From: Neoscytalidium dimidiatum
Lineage: Eukaryota; Ascomycota; Dothideomycetes; Botryosphaeriales; Botryosphaeriaceae
Length of the DNA stretch: 64,000 nt
Direction: 5' to 3'
Assembly (NCBI GenBank): GCA_037367355.1
Contig: CM074703.1
Span: 3,224,001-3,288,000, forward strand
The notes beneath the pieces were generated by a model. That model had not been told where the DNA came from, did no database searches, and saw nothing but the letters and a program-made list of their open reading frames with translations. Positions within the stretch are counted from its first letter, which is position 1. The number at the start of each line of letters is the position of its first letter. Shown one piece after another: positions 43,067-54,326 of this stretch. The position numbers and the translations under genes are program-made.

Positions 43067-46000
43067 ATGATAGAGCTTAGAAAATGCGGAGGGATGGTAT
43101 CGGGGAATTTTGACGGGGGTCATTGGGAACGGAGTTTTCGATTGTCTGGGGAACGTTACATGATGGGACGGCTACCGAATCGCCTCCACAAAGATACCAA
43201 ACTTTACGGGTGCTCTGGATGGAGGCCAATTTACAATCCTCAAGGAAGAGGAGGAAACAAAAAGTTGATTGCCGCATACCGACAACGATAATGAAGTACT
43301 GAACAAAGCTTTTAGAAGATGAAAAATTCTTCCCGGCTTCCACCACTTACTCTTCTCTACTTCATTCTTTTGCTCTTCCACACGTTCGCTTCTACTTCAA
43401 CCAACTTTCTACATTCTTTTGCTGCTTACCAGTCAGTTGTCTGACTTGGTTTGCTTTTTTTTCCACACTTTTCTCTTTTTTTTTCCGGCTGTTCCGCCTG
43501 CCCTCGCAATCGGGCTGGGCGAACGCCGTTCTTACACAGGGTGTTGTTGAAGATTTGATGACTTGTATGTAACGGATTTTGGCGTTATTTCTGTTCGGAA
43601 CATTGGGGAGTTGATTTATTTTTTCTGCTACCTCTTTCATCCTCCCATGTTGCCCACAACATATTGGCAACCTCTCTCAAATATTACCTCTTTAAGTGCG
43701 ATGTTCGATGCCTCCTATCACTCCTCTGCTGCTTATTCTTTTCCGAACCCCCAGTGAAAAGCAAAAAAGAAAGTGGGCGACGCTACTTCCCTGTGCGCTT
43801 CTACATTTCCTCTCTGCCTCTCGGCACTTGTGTGGGTGCGTGGTCTCGTTCTACCTAATTGTGCTGGGTGGCTGGTCCGTCCAGCTTTTCTTTTCTCCAC
43901 TGTCTCTCATTCAACCTCCGACGCTGGTTTTCCGACTATTGTTTCTCTTGTTGGTGGGCGCGAGACGCGGTCGTTGTTCTTCCTGCGAGCCGGGAGCAAC
44001 AGCGCGCCTATGCGTCTCCCAGTATCCTTAATCGTAATAATCTTTGTTCCGCCGTTTCTACCTGGCGGCCCATCTACGCTGAGCATTGGTGCAAACGTGA
44101 ATGTGCACGTTCCTTTGTGTTTGCCGGCCTGGTCTGCATGCCTGTGACACATGGCCAAATAGGGAGCCTCGTGGACATGGTGGATTGCCAGCCTGCCCAC
44201 CATCTTTCTGGTAGGTATTTTCCGCGGTTTCTCTAGTTGGCACCGGGCGAGTACCGGTCAAGGCTGGTCCTCCTGACCTTCTTGCGCAAAAAAGAAAAAA
44301 AAAAAAAAGGCCAGGGTAAGACATGCGTGATCACACCAACCACTCACGACCTGATTGCGCCTGCAGCGAGCTCTACCCATCGTACCGGCCGGTCGCGTAC
44401 CCAGCACAGCCTGTGCTCGCGATAGCGCCCTGGCCTCCTGCACACAGCCCATCGTAGAGAAATAAAAATAGCGACGGGGACGAGCTGGCCGCACGCCCGT
44501 CACATCCCTGCCCTCCTCCGAGATTTGCGGATCAAGCGGTCTTCATGCGGTCTATGCGCACGTGTGTACGTCATCTTGCATCTCCTCTTCCTTTAAGTTT
44601 TTTTTTTTTTCTATTCACTTTGACCAACAATTGAGCAGAGAAATAGAATATTCGAGATACTTTTGAGGAACTTTCCCGTTTCTGGTTGAGTAATTTTTTA
44701 ACGGGATGTTGAACTTATGTGTGGGGAGGGGGGGCAACATTCGCTGCAGCGGGAGGATGAGCAGTAGCGGCCGTAAGTGCCTACAGTAGTTTACCGTACG
44801 TAGGGCGCAGGGCTGGCCCGGTTTCCGCCTTGCGGGGATGTCCTTGGTCTTGGGCGAGCGCCCCGCAAGGCTAATCTTTCAAGGGTTGCGCTCTCACATT
44901 CTATCGGGCCGCCGCCGCCGCCGTAGTAGCACTAGTAGCGCTGCGGGCCCGCGGGTCGGGGCTGAACGGAGGGCTGATTAGGATGGAAGGGTTTTGCCAT
45001 GTATCTCTCTCCCGTACTTCTCGGTTCCTCGGTAGGATTGGCCTGCGGGATGTTTTGCGGTTTGGCTTTTTTTTTTTTTTTTCTTTGGGCGGTGTGTTGA
45101 GGGAGGGCGATGTTGGCATTCCTATTGGACGATTGCATCACTCGTTTCTCTCTCTCTTTTTTTGTTGCCTTTTTTTTGGCGTTGACGATTTCTGGCAAAA
45201 GGGCTGACGTCTTCCGCATACGCAACGCAACGCAACAGCTCTGCCCCACTCCAGCCCTACGCGGTCTGGCCACTACCACCACCACCACCACCACCGGGGA
45301 GTTCCTCCGCCCGCCCCCTCCCCCTAATTCTGCCTTCTCTTTCCGCCCTCCCCAGCCGCGCACACCCAGTGGCTGGTGTTCTTTTCATGCAAGGCGTCTC
45401 GGGCGGTGCAATCGACGACGGCCACAAGGGAGGGGGGGAGGTGGCCTTGTGACAAGTGTGGCGCAGGCTAAATGCACCACCACCACCAATTTTGCGCAAA
45501 TGGGGGAGGAGACGCAGACGTGCTGGTCGCGCGTGTGAGTACGTAGACCTCTCGCTGACGCAAGAAGAAGAAGAAGAAGAAGAAGAAGAAGAAGGTTCTC
45601 CGTGCCAACCGGCCACGTGCGTCGTGGATTTTTTTTTTTTTTCATGCTCCACCCGTCTTCGTGCAGTCGTTCTGGACCGCGGTTTCGAGGGACGCTCTGT
45701 TTGGTGTGGGGGGAGGTCGATCGAGGGTCGAAACGAAACGAAACGGACTAGCACGGTTTTCTGGGCCACGGTTTTGGCGTGCGCGCCTGATGCGGTGTGA
45801 CCCTTTCGTGAGGACCCTGGCAGAGGCCGAGGCTTGGGTTGAAACGGGCTCGACCGAGGTTGAGGAGGGACGGGCTGGGCGGAGGGGTAGGGAGGATGAG
45901 GCGGGTTTTTGCGTTTATGCGTCGTGTGCTGGTGGTGGTCGATCCGTTTGATCCGGTCAGCCGTTGGCTTTCGGCATGCTGTTTAGCCAGACTTTGGTTT

Positions 46001-47438
46001 TTTTTTTTTTTCCTGCGCGGTGGATCTGCCCATGATGCTGGTGGAGATTGGCGGAGCTGATTGAAATTGGCGATTGCATTTCTGGGTGAAAATCTCCAGT
46101 AAATCAAAGTCGACACTGCAATCTTCGTTGAAGCAAGGAGGGTTCTTCGAAAGTCCCTGGGAGACTGCTCAATGTAGGAATCGAGGGAGATGAAAGCTAC
46201 GTGGATAGGCGCTATTTGCTCTGCCATTTAGTGCTTGTTCTGAAACTAGCCTTTTCAGGTGACTTTCCATAGTTAGTCTCAAATCATCCAACCGTGATGT
46301 TGTTAGAGCGTTATGCAATGGAAAGCAACGCCGTCTTACGGCCAGCTCCGGCCGAGCTTGTTTAGAATACTTACTGTGGCTGCATTCGGACTGTTTGCAC
46401 ACTCTCCTACCTACAAGAGACAGCTGATATCTTGTTTCGTAGTTTGGGTACGGATTTCTGTGAGATTTTCGATACCAAACCCCGACGGACTCCATCCAAA
46501 TAATATAAAAAAAGAAAACTGCGGTGGTGAGATCTAGACAATATGCACACTATCCTTTCTTCGAGAGGGATGCGGCTGTATGCAGGTCGATGTTGCGTGT
46601 GGAAGTGATATGGAGGGCAATACTTCTTTCAACAATCCTGGTTTATACAATGTGGGCGGGTTCAATGAAGTGTAAGGAGAGCTAACAGCCCAGTTTCTCA
46701 GGTTAACAGACGGCCGAACAACGTGAAAAGGTGCGGGAGAAGGAACACAGCGTAGAGCGACAATCGAAAGAAGAGAAAGAGAGAGGGAGATAAAATGTTT
46801 TGGAATGAAGATTTAATTGATGACTGAGACGATACCGTTCTTGGTCCTCCGTACCCAAGGTATATAGCTCAGACTAATAGATGCAGTGTAGAAACCATAC
46901 CTGAGTCGTTTGCCCACATACTGGCACTCGCGGTCTATTGAGATGAATTCTGTAGTGTATGCTGCATGTGCAACATTGATTGGGAGTAGAAAGGCTTGAA
47001 AGATAATGATTGATTGTATAAGAAGTCAATTCAATTACTCCAGCGATAAGTCTGGAGAAGTGTTGTGCGGGGCAGCCTTGGCTCTCGCACAGCATTCACC
47101 CGAGATGCAGGATGCCAGCCCACCGGAGAAGCTGCTGCACAACACCGCCAAACCCCACGCCACGTAGCGCGGTGGGATGACTTGGCCGCGGGGTATGCAT
47201 TACAGACAGACGTGGATGTACCACTGCCTTCCTGCCTTGAAAGTCGCACTTTGAGAAGAGCGGCCTCTTGAGCGAGCGCTATCCATTGTCTTGTAGAGTA
47301 TGGCTTGAGCATTCTGAATCCCACATTGCCCATTTAGTCCCCCAATTTCCTTTTAGGGTAAGCTGCACTCAGTACTACCAAATTTCACCGAACCACATCA
47401 TAACAACCCAACAATACAAGACTCTCCTCCCTACAAAA
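43067..47438. other. Intergenic, microsatellite-rich, no gene recognised
   Basis: 4.4 kb, the longest gap. It holds many T runs (for example 44600-44611, 45068-45082, 45631-45642, 45999-46010), a CAC array (about 45275-45295) and an AAG array (45562-45594). Short frames on both strands are explained by these runs. Confidence 0.6.
45562..45594 (+). repeat. (AAG)n microsatellite
   Basis: Eleven AAG/GAA units without interruption. Confidence 0.9.
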
Positions 47439-49628
47439 ATGTTCACCCAGGACGGCTCCCGGCTCGTTTACCGCTACGACGCCGAAACGCTCTGGATCGA
47501 GCCCTGGGGCCCGAACGCGCTCCGCATCCGCGCCACCAAGCAATCCCGCATGCCCACCGACAACTGGGCCCTCGACGCCGATCCGCCCCCCGTCCCCAGC
47601 CCGGCCATCCACATCGACAACACCGCCTCCTCCTCCGCCGCCGGCGCCTCCCTCACCAACGGCGCCATCCGCGCCTCCCTCACCCCGCGCGGCAAGCTCA
47701 CCATCCACAACGCCCGCACCGGCGCCCTCGTCCTCGAGGAGCTCGCCCGCAACCGGCGCGACGTGACGGACCCGAAGTGCAGCGCGCTGGAGCTCGAGGC
47801 CCGCGCGTTCGCGCCGCTCCCCGGCAGCGAGGCCGGCCGCCTGACCGCGCGCTTCGAGCCGCCGCCGGCGCCGCCGGCCGCGCGCGAGAGGATCTACGGC
47901 ATGGGCCAGTACCAGCACGGCCTGCTGGACCTCAAGGGCTGCGACGTCGAGCTCGCCCAGCGCAACTCGCAGGCCAGCGTGCCGCTCGCGGTCAGCAGCC
48001 TCGGCTACGCCTTCCTGTGGAACAACCCGGCCGTCGGGCGCGCCGTGTTCGGGCGCAACGGGACGAGCTGGGAGGCGTGCGCGACGAGGGGGTTGGACTA
48101 CTGGGTTGTGGTCGAAGGCGGGGAGGAGGACGGGGGCGGTGGTGGGGGTGGTGGGCCGCGGGAGCTGGTGCGGGCGTACGCCGCGGTGACGGGCAGGGTG
48201 CCGATGATGCCGGAGTACGGGCTGGGGTTTTGGCAGTGCAAGCTCAGGTATCAGACGCAGGAGGAGCTGCTGGGCGTGGCCAGGGAGTACCGGCGGAGGG
48301 GCTTGCCGATCGATGTCATCGTGGTGGATTTCTTCCACTGGCCGAAGCAGGGCGAGTGGCGGTTCGATCCGACGTACTGGCCGGATCCCGACGCGATGGT
48401 GCGGGAGCTGAAGGAGCTGAAGATCGAGTTGATGGTGAGCATTTGGCCGACGGTGGATAAGCTGTCGGAGAATTACGAGGAGATGCTCGAGAAGGGGTAT
48501 CTGATTCGGACGGACCGCGGGATCCGGACGGCGATGGACTTCCAGGGCGACACTGTGCATGCGGATTTTACGAATCCAGAGGCCTGCGAGTACGTCTGGA
48601 AGAAGGTCAAGCAGAACTACTGGGACAAGGGGATACGCATCTTCTGGTGCGATGAGGCGGAGCGTGAGACACACCACCACCTTTCAAACTCGGGACACTT
48701 CCGCGTCTCTTCACTTTTCAGCCCCCTCCAAGATGAATTTCAGTCCCCAAGGTTGCGCACAGTAAAAGTCACTGTCCCGATATTGCTGACATCGTTCCCA
48801 GCCGAGTACACGGTCTACGACTTCGACAACTACCGCTACCACGCCGGGCCCAACCTCCAGATCGGCAACCTCTACCCGCTGCACTACGCGCGCGCCTTCC
48901 ACGCGGGGCAGACGGCGGCGGGGCAGGCGCAGGTGGTCAACCTGCTGCGCTGCGCGTGGGCGTCGTCGCAGCGGCACGGCGCGCTCGTGTGGAGCGGCGA
49001 CATCGCCTCGTCGTGGCCGTCGTTCCGCGCGCAGCTGGCGGCCGGCCTGAACATGGGCCTCGCCGGCGTGCCCTGGTGGACGACCGACATCGGCGGCTTC
49101 CACGGCGGCGACCCCGCCGACGCCGGCTTCCGCGAGCTGTTCGTCCGCTGGTTCCAGTGGGGCGCCTTCTGCCCCGTCATGCGGCTGCACGGCGACCGCG
49201 AGCCCCGGCAGCCGCAGCACGGCGAGACGGGCGGGGCGGCGTGCAGGAGCGGCGCGCCGAACGAGGTGTGGTCGTACGGGGAGGAGGTGTACGGCATTTG
49301 CAAGAAGTGGTTGGGGGTGAGGGAGGGGCTGAGGGCGTACACGAGGGAGGTGATGAGGGAGGCGCACGAGAAGGGCGATCCGGTGATGCGGACGTGCTTC
49401 TATGAGTTCCCCGAGGATGAGAGGGCGTGGGAGGTGGAGGATCAGTATCTGTTCGGGTGGAAGTATCTCGTTGCGCCGGTGCTGTATCCGGGCGTGAAGA
49501 CGAGAACGGTGTACTTCCCGAAGGGGGCGACGTGGGTGGCCTTTGAAGGAGATGCAAAGTACGAAGGTGGCTCTACGGCTGAGGTGGAGACGCCGATCGA
49601 ATCGATGCCGGTGTTTGTGAGGCAGTAG
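47439..49628 (+). CDS. GH31 alpha-xylosidase-like glycoside hydrolase
   Basis: Two exons: 47439-48663 and 48802-49628 (683 residues). The ATG at 47439 follows CTACAAAA and begins MFTQDGSRLVYRYD. The N-terminal beta-sandwich is followed by a GH31 barrel: GMGQYQHG, PEYGLGFWQCKLRYQTQEE, DVIVVDFFHWP, then the nucleophile Asp in IFWCDEAEPEY. The acid/base Asp is probably in VWSGDIASSW, and MRLHGDREP follows. The pattern fits alpha-xylosidases that remove xylose from xyloglucan oligosaccharides. No signal peptide is visible, so it is probably intracellular. The 138-bp intron (48664-48801, GTGAGA...CCCAG) is a multiple of three and has no stop, so the locus also reads as one uninterrupted frame; splicing joins E-P-E-Y right after the nucleophile. 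Composition is very GC-rich. A Gly run (GEEDGGGG...) is encoded by a GGT/GGG repeat. Confidence 0.92.
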   Translation: MFTQDGSRLVYRYDAETLWIEPWGPNALRIRATKQSRMPTDNWALDADPPPVPSPAIHIDNTASSSAAGASLTNGAIRASLTPRGKLTIHNARTGALVLEELARNRRDVTDPKCSALELEARAFAPLPGSEAGRLTARFEPPPAPPAARERIYGMGQYQHGLLDLKGCDVELAQRNSQASVPLAVSSLGYAFLWNNPAVGRAVFGRNGTSWEACATRGLDYWVVVEGGEEDGGGGGGGGPRELVRAYAAVTGRVPMMPEYGLGFWQCKLRYQTQEELLGVAREYRRRGLPIDVIVVDFFHWPKQGEWRFDPTYWPDPDAMVRELKELKIELMVSIWPTVDKLSENYEEMLEKGYLIRTDRGIRTAMDFQGDTVHADFTNPEACEYVWKKVKQNYWDKGIRIFWCDEAERETHHHLSNSGHFRVSSLFSPLQDEFQSPRLRTVKVTVPILLTSFPAEYTVYDFDNYRYHAGPNLQIGNLYPLHYARAFHAGQTAAGQAQVVNLLRCAWASSQRHGALVWSGDIASSWPSFRAQLAAGLNMGLAGVPWWTTDIGGFHGGDPADAGFRELFVRWFQWGAFCPVMRLHGDREPRQPQHGETGGAACRSGAPNEVWSYGEEVYGICKKWLGVREGLRAYTREVMREAHEKGDPVMRTCFYEFPEDERAWEVEDQYLFGWKYLVAPVLYPGVKTRTVYFPKGATWVAFEGDAKYEGGSTAEVETPIESMPVFVRQ

Positions 49629-51557
49629 CTGGATACTGGCGTTTCATTTAGATGTTCTCTGTGTGTGCGAGGACGATTTCGACGTGTCGAGACTTGAGAA
49701 GGCCGAGGGTGTATCGAATTGTTGAGATGATGAAAAGGGCTGTAAAGGAGGATAGTGATCCAGCCAATTGATGAGAGAGAGGGGGGAAAAAAGGGTGCTA
49801 GAACGAGAGTCGTGGTCGTTGCAGATGCCCGTCCCAAAAGCTAAACAGATGACGGGCATGGAATCAACCAGATTGGTGCCCAAGCATGGCTATCTCTGTC
49901 TGAATAAAAGCTTCCATCTCTTCGAAGGTACCGTTCCCCTGAAATCTGATGATATTGCTGGGAAGAATTGGGAGCAGTTTCTAATATGGTGATCAGGTAG
50001 TGTAACCAGTGCTCGCAGCCAGTTGTTCCCTTTTAATTTTCCATCTGATCTGGCTCCTGAGTTTACGCAAGAAGAATGTAGGTGATAAGATTAAACTGAT
50101 GATGCTGCAGAGCCATGTACAAGCGGAGAAGGATCCGCTGCGATCCAATTGGCGGTTATCTCAAATCATTGCCACAAAACCAAATACTGGCGGCGGCCAC
50201 AAACTCAATAGCTTGGTCTGTAGCAAGACGTGTTGCGACGTGCATGCGATGCTACGCTACAAAGGCTCAGTATTTCGGTGCTGACGGTAAGCGTAGCTTT
50301 GGCGCATCAAGAAGAAGCTCGGGCGCCGATGGATGTCGTCATAGCTGCCTGACCGGGGATCGCGGCCGCGACCGGGGGCGCATCCCGCTGAGCACTGCTG
50401 CGGCGCAGTCGCCGTGGGAACACTGTACTTGACATTTGAGGCTGCTGCTGTCCTATGAAGCCCTCTCCTGTCCGGAAAAGTGAATTGACAGATGAAGAGG
50501 CACCTCTGGGCTTTTTCAGTGTGCGCTATGTCTTGCGAGCCACGATGTCGTCTGGAGGTCGAGTCGAAGCTTTCGGGCTTAAGCGCCAAGTAACGGCGCA
50601 CCAGCGGACCGTCCGGCTTGGTGCAGCTTGTATGGCGGGTACGAGTCTTGCACGGCTTGGACGCTGCAAGCCTCAAGCGCCGTCATCGCCCTCGCTGGCC
50701 ACGGCTTTCGTCGCCGAAAGCCTCTCTTATTCCCGCCCTGCTTATCGTCGCACAAACCATCGGCTTCGGTACCTATGTACAGGAGACGACGGTTGAGAAA
50801 AGTCGCCGAGGTGTTGTTGGCGGGTGCGGTCTGCGATTGATTGGCGCACATTCATCGTGCAGTGCAAATCCGGCCTTGGCGGCCATGCCCGGGGTTGCGT
50901 GGACTTTGGGTTCGCTCGTCCGGCCGTCAGCAAGGATGTCGTTGTTATCAGAGACATGCAGCCTGCCGCTAGACCTTTCCATCGCCGCGGCACCGTCTCT
51001 TGCGCCTGGAGGGGGGTTCCTGCGCCTGCATCTGCTCCTCCCCCTCCTCTCAACCTACTGCCCTGCACTTCTCCTCCCGTCCCGTCCATCCACGCCGCAT
51101 TTTCTATGTCCGGCTGGTGTGACTATGGCGTAAGCCACGCCGACGCTCAGTATTGCCAATGCCCGCGAAGATACAAGGCATATCTTAGCGACCACGCCCA
51201 CGTATCTTGTTTCCCCAGACTGCGCTCAGACCAATCCATGCGGGGAAGGACAAGGGTCGAAACGGCCCCAAAGACCAACCGCCGGGCCTTGAGTGGATCG
51301 AGACGATTCCGCTGTCCAGAGCTGGCCCCGGTCTCACGTCGGACTCTGAGCTGTTTTGGGTGACGGCGCTGACAGATGCCTGCCTCCGCTGCGGCTACGA
51401 TTGTTGGCCCTGTCCCGAGCTCCCGTCAATCTTGTGCAGCTGCACAGAGATAAAGAGGACGGTGGGACCCTGAATTCCGGGCTGACGGTGCTGCTGTTGT
51501 CCACTGTATGCTTGGAGTACTCCCACACCTATTCTCAGAGACACGTGCCACCCAAAC
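49629..51557. other. Intergenic, no gene recognised
   Basis: 1.9 kb between the GH31 gene and the transporter. A 171-codon frame at 50618-51133 has no recognisable domain and overlaps others on both strands; I do not call it. Confidence 0.55.
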
Positions 51558-52129
51558 ATGGGTCCTCCATCCGTCAACGCCTACACGCCTAGCCAGGTGA
51601 CGGAGATCATCTCCAGGGCGGGCGTCCACAAGGGTCGCATGCACCCTCTGAAGGTGTTCCTGTCCTCTGTTAGCGCCGGATGCCTGCTATCGTTTGCCGC
51701 TGCCTCGTGTCTCACCGCCAACACCAGCCCATGGGTACGTTTACACCTTCGAGATGTGCCCCAGGTGATGCTAACGGCACCCGGTAGCTCCAAGAGAACG
51801 CGCCTGGGCCGGCTAGACTTCTCGGTGCCTTCGTGTTTCCTTACGGCTTGGTGTTGATCGTCCTGACTGGAGCTGACTTATGCACCGGGACCTTCATGGT
51901 ACGCTTGACTTACCTCTCCCTCCAGCACTATTTGACCGGGAGCAGTACACAGCCGTCTCCGTCCTGCACCGTCGCCTATCAGTCTACCGCATGCTTCTTC
52001 ACTGGTTTATCACCTTCTGGGGCAATCTGGCAGGCTCACTCTTCATGGTCGCCATCATCTTCGGCTGTAAGTCGAGCCCCCCTTCCTCTCTGTCTCTCTC
52101 TCTCTCTCTGTGTCTCTCTCTCTCTCTCT

Positions 52130-52170
<41 letters not shown>

Positions 52171-52817
52171 TTTCACAAAACCGTCGTTAACCCACTGCTC
52201 TTTCAGATGGCGGCGTCTTCAGCACCGACCCCTACAAATCCGAGCTCATCGCCTTCACCACCAAGAAGCAGGCGACGCCCGACTTCCACATGATCTTCCT
52301 GCGCGGCATCGGCTGCAACTGGCTCGTCTGCCTGGGCTGCTTCTTCGGCATGCAGGGCCGCGACCTGACCTCCAAGGTCGTCGGCATCTGGTGGCCCATC
52401 TTCGCCTTCGTGTCGCTCGGCTTCGACCACGTCGTGAGTATTCCCGCCCTTTCACGTGGAATGGAGGAGCGAAAGGGCTGACTGCGGCAGGTCGCCAACA
52501 TGTTCTTCATCCCGATGGGCATCTGGGAGGGCAACCCGAACATCACGGTCGGTCTGTACATCTGGAAGGGCATCATCCCAGCCCTGCTCGGGAACATCCT
52601 CGGCGGCGCGCTGTTCTGCGGGGCGTATTACTGGTACATGTACCTGTACGAGCAGGAGGCGCCGCTGATTGACGGAGTGCCGTACGGGGAGCATTCGGAC
52701 GTCGAGAAGGGCGGCATGGGTACTCAGCACTTGGAGGATGTGAGGGGGATGCATAAATTCGGAAATGGATCTTCATTGGAGAATGAGGTTAGAGGAGTGA
52801 GGGAGACTGGAGCGTAG
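51558..52817 (+). CDS. Formate/nitrite transporter (FNT) family protein
   Basis: Five exons: 51558-51734, 51788-51898, 51946-52066, 52207-52433 and 52491-52817 (320 residues). Introns are 53, 47, 140 and 57 bp, phases consistent. FNT proteins are pentameric membrane channels for formate, nitrite and similar small anions; in aspergilli a relative imports nitrite. The hydrophobic segments fit about six helices: HPLKVFLSSVSAGCLLSFAA, LLGAFVFPYGLVLIVLTGADL, HWFITFWGNLAGSLF, GCNWLVCLGCFFG, IWWPIFAFVSLGFDHVVANMF and IPALLGNILGGALFC. The paired signatures around GADL and the NWLVCL / FDHVVANMF stretch are typical of the family. The acidic cytosolic tail ends VRETGA. Intron 3 is lengthened by an 80-bp TC repeat. 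The start MGPPSVNAYTP matches the short N-terminus of fungal relatives. Confidence 0.9.
52085..52168 (+). repeat. (TC)n microsatellite inside intron 3 of the FNT gene
   Basis: About 84 bp of TC units with two TGTG interruptions, just 40 bp upstream of the acceptor, so it also forms an extended polypyrimidine tract. Confidence 0.9.
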
Positions 52818-54326
52818 GGTGGTAATGGAAATGAAGGAAGAGGCATAGGAATGTTTACGCTAGGGGAGAAACTGGTGTTTCAGACCAATTTAAGAAAAAG
52901 CGATGCGAACATTTTCAGATAAGTAACAGCCCATGTACGCAGCAACTAAGTGGTACGTTAAATAGGGTCCCAATGGTCTATTTTGAACGGCTCCTGCTTC
53001 GATATTCTCTGACGGATGGCGGGAGGACTTCGGGATGCACGATTCCTGTGGAGACATACTCGTCCTCATGTCTGATAGATGCGTGGAAGGTCACTAGGGC
53101 ATCAGGGAGTGCTCCAGCTGTTTTGGCACTTCTGCCGGACAAGGTTCACAATATCGTTAACATGTACGACTGTCATAACCATATAATGATTTTCGGAACT
53201 GTCCTTCGTCAGAAGTCGGTGGTTTTTTTTTTTTTTTTTTTTTGGGTCAATGTTTGGGTGGTTTGCTGGCGACAGCAGGGTAGAGACCATTTACGCCGAG
53301 GTTAAGGATTCCGGATCTCCCAATGCCAGATTTACCATGATCACAGCCAGCGACTACGAGCATGCCGTTACGCAATATCTCTATACTAGCAATCTTCATG
53401 ATCTGATGTGGTCAGCATTCAAATTTAGAGGTGAGCAGAATTGATTCACCTACCTCTATGAGCACGTTGATATATTCCGTCGGATCTCCTTGGATGGTAT
53501 TAACAACATTGGGGAAGGCTAGAAGTTTGAAGTAGGCCAGAAGTTTGAAGTAGAGATACCGTGAGCCATTCTTAAAGCTGCATCATTCCCATACTAGGAT
53601 CGATGAAAGAGAACTCGAGCCCACCAGTAGAGACAGAATCCCCTTCGCGAAGCCCACCGGATATCTTCTAATTGACTAGAGCTCGCAGTCTTCGTTGTAA
53701 TACCCTGAAAGGAACACTGATGAACTTGAGCGAGGGGCTAGTGTGAGACATTAAGAGTGGTCCCGACAATGATTCTCATAGATGACTGCCCGAGATTTGT
53801 TTGATTAAACTCTTTCCACGCCGTTGGCCGTTCTGTCGATCGATTTATTTTGTAGTTTGCATAGATGCGTCTCGATTCTGTTAACTGCGCACGACTAGTA
53901 AGTCTGCTACTAGTAAGTCTGCTCCATCACCTGCTACAATTTTTTGGAAGAGATATTCTCAATGAGATGATCCGGAAGATTGAAGCAACCAGCTTAAACG
54001 CTCCTCGTTCATTCGCCAAGATGGGGATAAGAGCACAAGAGCGAGACTGGTCGTGCAGAGATATCGACAGAGCGGCAGTGGCGCTGTGTATGCCGATCCC
54101 TGATCGTAGGTCTCATGACGATATTTGAGGAAGGCCCGCGTAGAGCATGCCTTCGAGGAGTGCTCGCTTTGCAGAGTCGATCATCCGCTCCGCGCGGAGA
54201 TTAAAACGCGACCCCGCAGCACGGCGGCCACGACTAACTCGCACCCCCCCACGTCGCCCGAAGCTCCTCCACTCCACCAAACGACCTCTCCCCACTCCAC
54301 AAACCCAATTGCCGCCCACATCGACC
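52818..54326. other. Intergenic, no gene recognised
   Basis: 1.5 kb. It contains a T run of about 20 (53223-53242) and a short duplication, AGAAGTTTGAAGTAG(G), at about 53520-53555. No convincing frame. Confidence 0.55.

Noticed and set aside
47385..48680. 431-codon minus-strand frame antisense to the GH31 gene
   Set aside because: Exact antisense of a gene with strong GH31 motifs and GC-rich third positions; His/Pro/Arg-rich mirror frame.
50618..51133. 171-codon plus-strand frame upstream of the FNT gene
   Set aside because: No domain, mixed composition, overlaps other frames; the neighbouring region lacks splice-supported extension.
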